Positions 1-5,692 of a stretch of DNA of 5,692 nt are shown here, piece after piece. This DNA comes from Bacteroidota bacterium. Its GTDB lineage: Bacteria > Bacteroidota > Bacteroidia > Chitinophagales > LD1. Numbering within the stretch: the first letter of the stretch is position 1; each line of letters starts with the position of its first letter. The stretch is from assembly GCA_018267355.1 (NCBI GenBank), contig JAFDYP010000241.1:1-5692 (forward strand), read 5' to 3'. The position numbers were made by a program, and so were the translations under genes. Under the pieces are notes generated by a model, which saw only the letters and a list, made by a program, of their open reading frames with translations, was not told where the DNA came from and made no database searches.

Positions 1-1296
1 CTGAGCAAAGGCCAACTGGTGGTGATAGAGGCAGCGCAAGGATATGATGTGGGCGAGGTGAGCCTGCAGGGCGAGCTGGTCAAGGCCCAGATGAAAAAGA
101 ACCGTGTGAGCGAACGTGATGACACCATTCGGACTGTACTGCGTATAGCTTCAGAGCAGGATATCAATACCTATCTGGATGGCCGCAATAAGGAGCAGGA
201 CACCATGATCCGTGCCCGCGCCATAGCCAAGAGCATCAAGCTGGACATGAAGATAGGCGATGTAGAGTACCAAGGTGACGGCAAGAAAGCTACGATCTAC
301 TATACTGCCGATGATCGTGTGGACTTTCGCGAGCTGGTGAAGGTATATGCCCGTGACTTTAAGGTAAAGATAGAGATGCGCCAGATAGGTGCGCGCCAGG
401 AGGCGGCCCGCATAGGCGGTATGGGTACCTGTGGCCGCGAGCTGTGCTGCTCCACCTGGCTGTCAGACTTTAAGTCTGTGACCACTCAGGCTGTCCGCTA
501 CCAGAACCTGGCTATCAATACGGAGAAAATGAGCGGCCAGTGCGGCAGGCTGAAGTGCTGCCTCAACTATGAGCTGGATACCTACAATGATGCGCTGAAG
601 AAGTTTCCTAAGAATCCTGATAAGATCGAGACAGAGGAGGGCACAGCCTACCTGCGCAAGACAGAGATACTCAAGAAGCAGCTCTGGTATGCCTATGAGG
701 GCCACGGTGGTACGCCATTCAAGCTGGATGTAGACACCGCCAACGAGCTGATCTGGATGAATAAGCAAGGAAAAAAACCGGCAAGCCTGGGCAACTATCA
801 TGTAGTAGAGGAGGTGGTAGTGGATGAGTCTAAGCATGATGACCTGGTAGGCCAGGTGAGCCTCACCTCACTGGATGAGAAGGCACGCAAAAACCGCAAC
901 AAGGCACGTAATAAGCGTGGCGGCAAAGGTGGAGATGATCGCCAGCAGCAGGGCGGTGAGAAATCTCAGGGCCAGAAGCCGCAGGGAGAGCGCAATAATC
1001 AGCAGCGTAATCAGGGCGGTAATAACCAGAACCGCCAGGGAGGTGACCGCAATAAACCTCAGGGCGAGCGCAGCAATCAGCAAGGCCAGAAGCCTCAGGG
1101 CGAGCGCAATAACCAGCAACGGAATCAAGGGGTTAATAACCAGAACCGGCAAGGTGGTGATCGCAATAATCAGCAGCGCAATCAGGGAGGTAATAATCAA
1201 AACCGCCAGGGCGGTGACCGTAGTAAGCAGCAGGGTAATAAACCTCAAGGCGATAAGTCCACTGCACCCAAAGCTGATAATACCGAACCTAAATAA
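1..1296 (+). CDS. ricT: RicT-like PSP1-domain protein, 5' partial, with repetitive basic tail
   Basis: The frame is open to the window edge, so the N-terminus is missing; 431 residues are visible. GTG codons at 19 and 22 are not convincing starts because the residues before them read on into a family-like sequence. The PSP1 core has the usual GELVKAQMKK, DVEYQGDGKKATIYY, DFRELVKVYARDFKVKIEMRQIGARQEA stretches of the family (given here in pieces). Two C-x4-C-C clusters follow, GTCGRELCC (Cys codons at 430, 445, 448) and GQCGRLKCC (541, 556, 559). Known from the family: Bacillus subtilis RicT (YaaT) works with RicA and RicF, binds iron-sulfur clusters and affects RNase Y-dependent RNA processing. 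That this protein binds Fe-S is an inference from the cysteines; its partners in Bacteroidota are not visible here. After about residue 285 the protein becomes a charged, low-complexity Asn/Gln/Arg/Gly tail. It overlaps gldH by one base. Confidence 0.9.
   Translation: MSKGQLVVIEAAQGYDVGEVSLQGELVKAQMKKNRVSERDDTIRTVLRIASEQDINTYLDGRNKEQDTMIRARAIAKSIKLDMKIGDVEYQGDGKKATIYYTADDRVDFRELVKVYARDFKVKIEMRQIGARQEAARIGGMGTCGRELCCSTWLSDFKSVTTQAVRYQNLAINTEKMSGQCGRLKCCLNYELDTYNDALKKFPKNPDKIETEEGTAYLRKTEILKKQLWYAYEGHGGTPFKLDVDTANELIWMNKQGKKPASLGNYHVVEEVVVDESKHDDLVGQVSLTSLDEKARKNRNKARNKRGGKGGDDRQQQGGEKSQGQKPQGERNNQQRNQGGNNQNRQGGDRNKPQGERSNQQGQKPQGERNNQQRNQGVNNQNRQGGDRNNQQRNQGGNNQNRQGGDRSKQQGNKPQGDKSTAPKADNTEPK
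937..1221 (+). repeat. 57-base in-frame tandem repeat array coding the RicT tail
   Basis: Five consecutive 57-base (19-residue) blocks can be laid out: A0 937-993, B1 994-1050, A1 1051-1107, B2 1108-1164, B3 1165-1221. The B blocks encode NNQQRNQGGNNQNRQGGDR (B2 has Val for one Gly). The A blocks are more diverged and share the ending GQKPQGER. A shorter A-like piece (KQQGNKPQGDK) follows at about 1225-1257. B1 and B3 encode the same 19 residues but differ at 6 bases, all in third codon positions. B1 and B2 differ at 10 bases, of which only one changes an amino acid. The array gives a flexible, arginine-rich tail without aromatic residues, like RGG/RG-type disordered tails that often bind RNA; RNA binding here is inference. 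Confidence 0.88.
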
Positions 1297-1796
1297 TGAT
1301 GACTGGTATGAAGCGCATATCTCTGGCGATCCTGGCAGCAAGCGCGGTCCTGCTGACGTCTTGCGATCCTAACCGCCTCTATGAGACCAATACTCCTGTG
1401 AAGAGTGAGAAATGGTCTTACGCTGATATCAAGTCCTATACGGTGGACGTGCAGGACACAACTACACGATATAATATCTATATAAACCTCAGGCATTCCT
1501 TTCAGTTTGATTGGCGCAACGTATATGTGCAGGTAGGCACACAGCTGCCGGATGGCAAGAAGATGGAGAAGCGTGTGAACCTGCCCCTCTGTGAGCCGGA
1601 TGGCAAATGGTACGGCTCCTGCCTGGGAGACAACTGTGATGTGCCGGTGATGATACAGCACGATGCCAGGTTTCCGATGGTGGGCAAGTATACCTTCACA
1701 CTGCGCCAGGATATGCGCGTAGACCCGCTGGAGAAGATCAAGAGCGTAGGCCTGAGGATAGAGAAGGCTAAGCCTCTACAGGGACAAAATCAATAA
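1296..1796 (+). CDS. gldH: Gliding motility-type lipoprotein GldH
   Basis: A 166-residue protein with a lipoprotein signal peptide: basic MKR, a hydrophobic run rich in Leu/Ala, then lipobox LTS-C with Cys23 as the predicted lipidated residue. The mature part has the pattern I recognise from GldH: CDPNRLYE at the start, a YNIYINLRH strand in the middle, LPDGK and EPDGKWYG, and FPMVGKYTFTLRQDMR followed by VGLRIEK near the end. In Flavobacterium johnsoniae GldH is needed for gliding and chitin use; homologs also occur in non-gliding Bacteroidota, so motility of this organism cannot be concluded. The ATG at 1296 overlaps the ricT stop (TAATG), suggesting translational coupling. ATGs at 1299 and 1308 are alternatives; the one at 1308 gives the most typical signal peptide (162 residues). 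No Shine-Dalgarno sequence is visible. Likely anchored in the outer membrane facing the periplasm, by family knowledge. Confidence 0.87.
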   Translation: MMTGMKRISLAILAASAVLLTSCDPNRLYETNTPVKSEKWSYADIKSYTVDVQDTTTRYNIYINLRHSFQFDWRNVYVQVGTQLPDGKKMEKRVNLPLCEPDGKWYGSCLGDNCDVPVMIQHDARFPMVGKYTFTLRQDMRVDPLEKIKSVGLRIEKAKPLQGQNQ

Positions 1797-1813
1797 CTAA
1801 AAAGATAGAAATA

Positions 1814-1841
1814 AAGAAAGCCGGTGTGAGCCGGCTTTCTT
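1814..1841 (+). terminator. Rho-independent terminator after gldH, possibly bidirectional
   Basis: A perfect 11-bp stem (AAGAAAGCCGG pairing with CCGGCTTTCTT) closes a six-base loop, 17 bases after the gldH stop. The right arm ends in a T-rich run for the + strand, and the A-rich bases before the left arm give a U-rich tail on the - strand. The SDR gene ends 24 bases further on from the opposite direction, so one hairpin could end both transcripts. Confidence 0.85.
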
Positions 1842-1865
1842 GGTATATAGAGAACCTCGGTAAAA

Positions 1866-2609
1866 CTACCAAGGCAAGGTATCATTCAGGTGGAAGTAGC
1901 CGCCTGTAGGACCATCTGCCGGGAGCGTAGCCAGGCGCACTGAGGTTTTGGCACCATCAGGTATCTCCATCGGAGCTGCATCGGTACCCATATCGGTCTT
2001 GACCCAGCCGGGGTGAGCAGAGTTGACCTTGATGTTGGTATCCTTTAGCGCATGGGCCAGGTGTACGGTGAACTGGTTCAAGGCTGTCTTTGACATGTCA
2101 TAGGCAAAAGCCTTTGAGTCATAGATGGGTGAGCCGGGTGTAGCATGCAGGTGTAGTGAGGCCAGTATACTGGATAGATTGACTATACGGCCAGCATCCG
2201 CCTTGCGGATCAGCGGCAGCAGGGTCTGCGTGAGACCTATCAGGTTAAAGACATTCACATCAAAGGTCTTGAGCAGGTCAGCATAGCTGGTAGAGGTCAC
2301 CGTGTTCTGGCCCCAGCCTGCCTCCTCTGTCTGTATGCCCGCGTTATTTACGAGGATATCCAGTTTGTCGTAGGTTTTGGCTATCTCATCATGCACAGCC
2401 TGGAAGCCTGCGGGCTGCTCCATATCTACCTTGATATAGTGTGCGTCTATACCTTCAGCTACCAGTTTCGATGCAGCTTCTTTGCCACGGCTTTCATCGC
2501 GTGCGCCTATGAGTACTGTGGTGCCTTGCTGGCCGAGCTGGCGGGCTGTCTCGAGGCCGATACCTTTGTTTGCGCCGGTGATCAGCGCTACTTTCTTGTT
2601 AGTTGACAT
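1866..2609 (-). CDS. SDR-family oxidoreductase, carbonyl reductase-like
   Basis: A 247-residue classical short-chain dehydrogenase/reductase. The Rossmann glycine motif TGANKGIG is at residues 11-18, NNAG at 88-91, the structural/catalytic Asn at 119, a catalytic Ser at 146 or 147, and Y170-DMS-K174 as the YxxxK pair; HPGWVKTDM (199-207) is the usual PG motif after the active site. Lys15 inside the glycine motif and Arg37 after the second strand favour NADPH over NADH. TGANKGIG and the GGYFHLNDTLPW ending resemble the carbonyl reductase-like (PTCR/CBR-type) branch, so reduction of a carbonyl compound is likely; the substrate cannot be read from sequence. I start it at the ATG at 2607-2609 because MSTNKKVALITGANKG is a normal SDR N-terminus; an in-frame ATG 16 codons upstream would add an atypical leader that crosses likely control sites. 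It appears to be monocistronic. Confidence 0.93.
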   Translation of the reverse strand: MSTNKKVALITGANKGIGLETARQLGQQGTTVLIGARDESRGKEAASKLVAEGIDAHYIKVDMEQPAGFQAVHDEIAKTYDKLDILVNNAGIQTEEAGWGQNTVTSTSYADLLKTFDVNVFNLIGLTQTLLPLIRKADAGRIVNLSSILASLHLHATPGSPIYDSKAFAYDMSKTALNQFTVHLAHALKDTNIKVNSAHPGWVKTDMGTDAAPMEIPDGAKTSVRLATLPADGPTGGYFHLNDTLPW

Positions 2610-2625
2610 TGCGTAATGTTTTATG

Positions 2626-2669
2626 GTTTGAATTAACTGAATCAAACATCCGACCATTTAGAATGTTTG
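2626..2669. promoter_or_regulatory. Candidate operator: three GTTTG/CAAAC half-sites before the SDR gene
   Basis: GTTTGA at 2626-2631 is mirrored by TCAAAC at 2642-2647, and the sequence CAAACAT at 2643-2649 is in turn mirrored by ATGTTTG at 2663-2669. The three half-sites thus alternate in orientation within 44 bases, starting 17 bases upstream of the SDR start codon. On the - strand GATGTTTG (2643-2650) is one base off the Bacteroidota -7 element TAnnTTTG, so part of the pattern could simply be promoter. No adjacent regulator gene is present to support an operator. Confidence 0.25.
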
Positions 2670-2766
2670 TTCCAATTAGGACGCAGCAGTGTTCAAAATA
2701 TTTGGTGTGACAGCAGATTTTCGGTAAATATTTTTGGCGAAGCTGATTTGTATGATACCTATAAAG

Positions 2767-2793
2767 CAAAAGGCGGGTACAACCCGCCTTTTG
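2767..2793 (-). terminator. Rho-independent terminator after citrate synthase
   Basis: A perfect 11-bp GC-rich stem, CAAAAGGCGGG with CCCGCCTTTTG, encloses a five-base loop. On the - strand it lies 22 bases after the citrate synthase stop and its right arm ends in TTTTG followed by CTTTAT. It separates citrate synthase from the SDR gene, so these two - strand genes are probably transcribed separately. Confidence 0.85.
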
Positions 2794-2815
2794 ATAATGA
2801 TATGATATGGGAGAA

Positions 2816-4102
2816 TTACTTCCTGTCCTTGATACCCACAAACGGACGCTGTGTAGCGCCGGTGTAGATCTGACGAGGGCGGCCGATGTCTTCTTTGCGC
2901 TCACGCATCTCCTTCCACTGAGATACCCAGCCCGGCATACGGCCCAAGGCAAAGAGAACAGTGAACATAGGCGTAGGGAAGCCCAGTGCCTTGTAGATGA
3001 TACCGGAGTAGAAGTCTACGTTAGGATACAGCTTGCGCTCTGCGAAGTATGGATCCTTGAGGGCCACTTGCTCCAGCTCCTTGGCTATCTCGAGCAGCGG
3101 GTCATTGATGCCCAGCTTATTGAGGATATTGTCACATGCCACCTTGATGATCTTGGCACGTGGATCAAAGTTTTTGTACACGCGGTGACCGAAGCCGAAG
3201 AGGAGGCGCTTCTTGTCCTTGGCCTCATCTACTACTTTGGCTACATTACCACCATAGTTGTTCTGGATGTCTTCCAGCATCTCGAGTACCTCCTGATTGG
3301 CACCGCCGTGGCGTGGACCCCAGAGGGCAGCAGCACCTGCAGCTACAGAGGCGTACAGGTTAGCGTGAGAGGAGCCTACTATACGCACGGTAGAGGCAGA
3401 GCAGTTTTGCTCATGGTCTGCGTGCAGTATGAGGAGCTTATTCATCGCATCTACCACTACAGGATCGGCCATGTACTCGCTGGTCACATTGCCAAAGGTC
3501 ATATAGAGGAAGTTGGTCACATAGTCGTACTTATTCTGCGGGTAGAGCACCGGATGGCCCTTGCCCTTCTTCATGATCATCGCAGTGATGGTCGGCATCT
3601 TGGCCAGCAGGCGGATGATGGTCATGTTTGTCTCCTCGGGCTTATTATTAGGGTTGAGAGACTCAGGATAGAAAGAGGACAATGCAGAGAGTGCAGTCAT
3701 GAGCTGGCCCATAGGATGGCTCTTAGACGGAAATACTTCAAACACCTTGACCAGGTTCTCATGCACCAGTGTGTGCATGGTCAGGTCAGACTCAAATTTT
3801 TTCAGCTGCTCAGCAGTAGGCAGCTCACCATAGAGCAGCAGGTAGCTGACCTCAGTGAAGGTGGCCTTCTCGGCCAGGTCTTCTATATTATAGCCACGGT
3901 AGCGCAGGATGCCCTTCTCACCATCCAGGAAGGTGATGGCAGACTGCGTAGCGCCTGTATTCTTGTACCCCTCGTCATATGTCACGAGGCCGGACTGGCC
4001 GCGGAGCTTAGAGATGTCTATAGCACTTTCGTTTTCGGTACCTGTGATCACCGGCAGTTCGTACGATTTGCCATCGTAGGTGAGTGTTGCGTTATTAGCC
4101 AT
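2816..4102 (-). CDS. gltA: Citrate synthase (type II, GltA-like)
   Basis: Condenses acetyl-CoA with oxaloacetate to citrate and CoA, the entry step of the TCA cycle, in the cytoplasm. The 428-residue length matches the bacterial type II enzyme (Escherichia coli GltA, 427). Catalytic residues are all present: His265 in WGPRHGGAN, His306 in FGFGHRVYK, and Asp363 in NVDFYSG; substrate-binding arginines are Arg315 (DPRA), Arg388 (ALGRMPGW) and Arg408 (IGRPR). HADHEQN at 227-233 is another family signature. The N-terminal ~50-residue beta domain typical of type II enzymes is there (LTYDGKSYELPVITGTEN). The start ATG gives the expected N-terminus and sits after a short A/T-rich leader. It has its own promoter candidate and terminator, so it is probably a single-gene unit, divergent from the TerC gene. 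Some positions tied to NADH inhibition in E. coli differ (see findings). Confidence 0.97.
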   Translation of the reverse strand: MANNATLTYDGKSYELPVITGTENESAIDISKLRGQSGLVTYDEGYKNTGATQSAITFLDGEKGILRYRGYNIEDLAEKATFTEVSYLLLYGELPTAEQLKKFESDLTMHTLVHENLVKVFEVFPSKSHPMGQLMTALSALSSFYPESLNPNNKPEETNMTIIRLLAKMPTITAMIMKKGKGHPVLYPQNKYDYVTNFLYMTFGNVTSEYMADPVVVDAMNKLLILHADHEQNCSASTVRIVGSSHANLYASVAAGAAALWGPRHGGANQEVLEMLEDIQNNYGGNVAKVVDEAKDKKRLLFGFGHRVYKNFDPRAKIIKVACDNILNKLGINDPLLEIAKELEQVALKDPYFAERKLYPNVDFYSGIIYKALGFPTPMFTVLFALGRMPGWVSQWKEMRERKEDIGRPRQIYTGATQRPFVGIKDRK

Positions 4103-4124
4103 GGTATAAATTTTTTGAGCGCAC

Positions 4125-4154
4125 CAAATGTAATTAAATCAAAACACTTGCATA
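4125..4154 (-). promoter_or_regulatory. Candidate Bacteroidota-type promoter for citrate synthase
   Basis: Read on the - strand, TACATTTG (4125-4132) is a perfect match to the Bacteroidota -7 consensus TAnnTTTG. Eighteen bases upstream is TATG (4151-4154), a three-of-four match to the -33 TTTG. Initiation a few bases after the -7 box would leave a leader of roughly 15 bases, A/T-rich before the ATG at 4102. The -7 box is convincing; the -33 box is weak. Confidence 0.42.
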
Positions 4155-4187
4155 GATTATTTTCGGCATATCCCATATAAAAGAGAA

Positions 4188-4203
4188 CATATTAGTTAAT
4201 GTG
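4188..4203. promoter_or_regulatory. Near-perfect 16-base inverted repeat in the gltA/terC-family intergenic region
   Basis: CATATTA (4188-4194) and TAATGTG (4197-4203) pair at six of seven positions around a two-base centre (the seventh is T opposite G). It lies almost midway between the two divergent starts (85 bases from citrate synthase, 88 from the TerC gene). A second short palindrome, ATTGC-A-GCAAT, is at 4228-4238. Such symmetry could bind a dimeric regulator, but A/T-rich DNA yields palindromes by chance and nothing else supports it. Confidence 0.2.
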
Positions 4204-4291
4204 TTTATTTACGTGGGAAATCACCGCATTGCAGCAATATAAGACGACCAGCTACGTCTACATATTTTCTAAAATGCTATTTTTAGCCGTT

Positions 4292-5026
4292 ATGAATATC
4301 GACTTCACCGTATTTGCCCACACCTCAGCCTGGGTCAGCCTGCTCACCCTCACCTTTCTGGAGATCGTGCTCGGGGTGGACAATATCATCTTCATCTCTA
4401 TCGTGACGCAAAAGCTACCGGAGGACAAGCGCAAGCTGGGCCAGAATATCGGCTTGCTGCTGGCCATGGTGCTGCGTATCGTGCTCTTGTTCTTCCTGGG
4501 GTGGATACTGAGCCTGAAGGAAAACCTGCTGCCGGCCTCCTGGGGTTTTGAGCTGACTGGCAAGGGGATCATCCTGATAGCGGGTGGTGTTTTCCTGATC
4601 TACAAATCTACCTCTGAGATACACCACAAACTGACTGGCGATGATGATGAGTTTCATGTGAGCAGCAAAGAGCGGAGCAGTGCTTTCTTCTCTGTACTGA
4701 TACAGATAGCGGTGCTCAATATCGTATTCTCCTTTGACTCGATACTGACTGCGGTAGGTATAGCCGACCAGCTGGCTGTGATGATCATGGCAGTGGTCCT
4801 CTCTATCGCCATCATGATGCTCTTTACCCAGCCGGTGGGCCGGCTAGTTGCTAAATATCCGACGATCCAGATGCTGGCGCTATCCTTTCTGATCATGATA
4901 GGTGTCACGCTGATCATGGAGGGCTTTGGCCGCGAGGTAGACAAGACCTTTGTCTATGTGGCAGTGGCTTTCTCCATAGGTGTAGAGGTGCTCAATATCC
5001 GCTTTCGCAAGAAGCAGGGGATGTAA
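4292..5026 (+). CDS. TerC-family integral membrane protein
   Basis: A 244-residue polytopic membrane protein with about seven hydrophobic segments (roughly 12-38, 51-74, 91-105, 131-153, 158-178, 191-211, 217-237). The TerC signatures are present: LTFLEIVLGVDNIIFISIV near the N-terminus with Glu24, Asp30 and Asn31, and FSFDSILTAVG at about 146-156 with Asp149; these acidic residues in membrane segments are the conserved, probably metal-handling positions. A soluble acidic and histidine-containing loop (HHKLTGDDDEFH, 111-122) separates the two halves. Family members are linked to tellurite resistance and, in Bacillus and E. coli (Mee proteins, Alx), to Mn2+ export; the substrate here is not determined. 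No other ter genes are nearby, which argues against a tellurite cluster. I start at the ATG at 4292; the frame is open back to 4199, but the extra 31 residues do not look like the family. ATG at 4274 is a second alternative. Confidence 0.92.
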   Translation: MNIDFTVFAHTSAWVSLLTLTFLEIVLGVDNIIFISIVTQKLPEDKRKLGQNIGLLLAMVLRIVLLFFLGWILSLKENLLPASWGFELTGKGIILIAGGVFLIYKSTSEIHHKLTGDDDEFHVSSKERSSAFFSVLIQIAVLNIVFSFDSILTAVGIADQLAVMIMAVVLSIAIMMLFTQPVGRLVAKYPTIQMLALSFLIMIGVTLIMEGFGREVDKTFVYVAVAFSIGVEVLNIRFRKKQGM

Positions 5027-5041
5027 ACCACAGTATTGTAT

Positions 5042-5098
5042 CGACTACTTAGCAGCAGTCGGATTCAGGTAAAATGAATCCAAAGCATGATAAATGCT
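5042..5098. repeat. Cluster of three short hairpins at the convergent gene ends
   Basis: Three inverted repeats lie back to back just after the TerC gene: CGACT/AGTCG (5042-5046 and 5057-5061), GGATTCA/TGAATCC (5061-5067 and 5075-5081, seven-base loop), and AGCAT/ATGCT (5084-5088 and 5094-5098, five-base loop). They fall inside the last codons of the SGNH gene. None is followed by a T-run on the + strand, so they are not a standard intrinsic terminator for the TerC transcript, although no better candidate is visible. Confidence 0.3.
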
Positions 5099-5692
5099 GC
5101 GCGCCATGAGCTGGTAGCCGCGAGGCGTGTGATGCCCATCTATAGGCCAGAAATATTTTTCTGTTTTATTGCCCTCCTGAGAAAACTCAGCATCATAGGC
5201 ACTTTGCAGGTCACAGACCCGTAGCCCGGGTATCTGCTGCAGCCGTGCTACTATTGGCCCAAAGTCATAGTCATGATCGTTTGCCTGGATCACTACGATG
5301 AGCATAGTACCTTGCCTCGCGGCCAGGCTAGCATAGACGCGGAAAAGATTTATCACCTTCTCGTTTAGCTCTTTGATCGTTTCCGGTGATGGTGCCTTTT
5401 GTAGCAGCGCATTGTAGCCGATGGCGCGGAATACCAGTCGCGATACATAGCTCAAAGCATAGAGTGGCTCCCAAGATGGTCCGGCCGCAGTATGAAGTTC
5501 CTTATTGGCACCAAATCTTTCCATTCCGCCTTTGGACAGGATATCTGTCGTCATATCGTTTCCAGAAAGTGTCTGAATGATGACATCGGGATGATATGCT
5601 ATCAGCCGGTCCCGGTAGTTGACATAGTTTACAAACGGGTCATCTGCAGCTATGCCGGCATTCATGACATAGGTATTGCTGTCTATTTCTGC
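5045..5692 (-). CDS. SGNH/GDSL-type hydrolase, N-terminal part outside window
   Basis: The frame is open to the window edge, so the 215 visible residues are the C-terminal portion; the Met at 5665 is internal, since residues before it continue the fold. Numbering from the edge: NAGIAADDP (11-19) fits block II with its Gly, SGND (43-46) is the canonical block III with the oxyanion Asn45, and DGHHTPRGY (185-193) is block V with Asp185 and His188 as catalytic pair. The nucleophilic Ser of block I should lie upstream and is not seen. These enzymes hydrolyse ester or acetyl bonds on lipids, sugars or cell-envelope polymers; the substrate cannot be assigned. Location is also unknown because any signal peptide would be in the missing part. 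The gene converges on the TerC gene with 18 bases between stops. Confidence 0.82.
   Translation of the reverse strand, partial: AEIDSNTYVMNAGIAADDPFVNYVNYRDRLIAYHPDVIIQTLSGNDMTTDILSKGGMERFGANKELHTAAGPSWEPLYALSYVSRLVFRAIGYNALLQKAPSPETIKELNEKVINLFRVYASLAARQGTMLIVVIQANDHDYDFGPIVARLQQIPGLRVCDLQSAYDAEFSQEGNKTEKYFWPIDGHHTPRGYQLMARSIYHALDSFYLNPTAAK

Noticed and set aside
937..1221. CRISPR-like array
   Set aside because: The repeats are contiguous, in frame and coding, without variable spacers of fixed length.
868..1372. Long open frames on both strands over the ricT tail (868-1341 on -, 875-1372 on +)
   Set aside because: The 57-base repeat has a length divisible by three and few stops in any frame, so alternative frames stay open and produce repetitive Ile/Leu/Ala- or Arg/Ser-rich translations without a family match.
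2610..2657. An SDR start 16 codons further upstream (base 2657)
   Set aside because: The added residues are unlike SDR N-termini, and the region holds the inverted half-sites and a promoter-like element.
2729..2736. TATTTTTG on the + strand, a perfect TAnnTTTG -7 match
   Set aside because: It points into the 3' end of citrate synthase with no + strand gene after it and no TTTG at the right spacing, and the citrate synthase terminator lies just beyond; most likely chance in A/T-rich DNA.
2807..4180. A 457-codon open frame on the + strand opposite citrate synthase
   Set aside because: It is a shadow of the citrate synthase gene, whose full set of catalytic residues is on the - strand. The + translation has no recognisable motif and starts inside the known gene's stop region.
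4103..4291. A yybP-ykoY manganese riboswitch upstream of the TerC-family gene
   Set aside because: Such elements precede many TerC-type genes, so I looked for the conserved GGGGAGUAG-like and paired L1/L3 loop sequences; none is visible in this leader.
4199..4291. An N-terminal extension of the TerC-family protein starting at 4199
   Set aside because: The 31 extra residues are not hydrophobic in the family pattern and cover the likely promoter and leader; the family N-terminus is well matched from 4292.

Overview
The window looks like an ordinary stretch of a Bacteroidota (Bacteroidetes) chromosome, with about balanced base composition. The evidence is a GldH-type gliding-motility lipoprotein directly behind a RicT/PSP1-domain protein, the lack of clear Shine-Dalgarno sequences before the starts, and a TAnnTTTG-type -7 promoter element before the citrate synthase gene. 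A soil or aquatic member of the Chitinophagales or a related order is plausible, but the sequence alone does not fix the genus. I see no mobile element, CRISPR array, tRNA or rRNA, and no clear sign of horizontal transfer.

Layout. Bases 1-1796 (+): the 3' part of a ricT-like gene (N-terminus outside the window) ends in a long repetitive Asn/Gln/Arg/Gly tail and overlaps by one base the start of gldH. A strong hairpin at 1814-1841 closes this transcription unit and may serve both strands. Bases 1866-2609 (-): a short-chain dehydrogenase/reductase resembling NADPH carbonyl reductases, with repeated GTTTG/CAAAC half-sites just before its start. Bases 2816-4102 (-): a complete type II citrate synthase with its own terminator (2767-2793). 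Bases 4103-4291 form a divergent, AT-rich control region. Bases 4292-5026 (+): a TerC-family integral membrane protein. Bases 5045-5692 (-): the C-terminal part of an SGNH/GDSL hydrolase, converging on the TerC gene with an 18-base gap.

The genes do not form one pathway. The only pair that looks co-transcribed and possibly translationally coupled is ricT-gldH; the other genes appear to be separate units for central metabolism (citrate synthase), redox chemistry (SDR), membrane or metal homeostasis (TerC) and ester hydrolysis or cell-envelope modification (SGNH). The most distinctive item is the 57-base repeat array in the tail of the RicT-like protein: its copies differ almost only at synonymous positions, which points to selection on the protein repeat. 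I did not find a convincing new biological system here.
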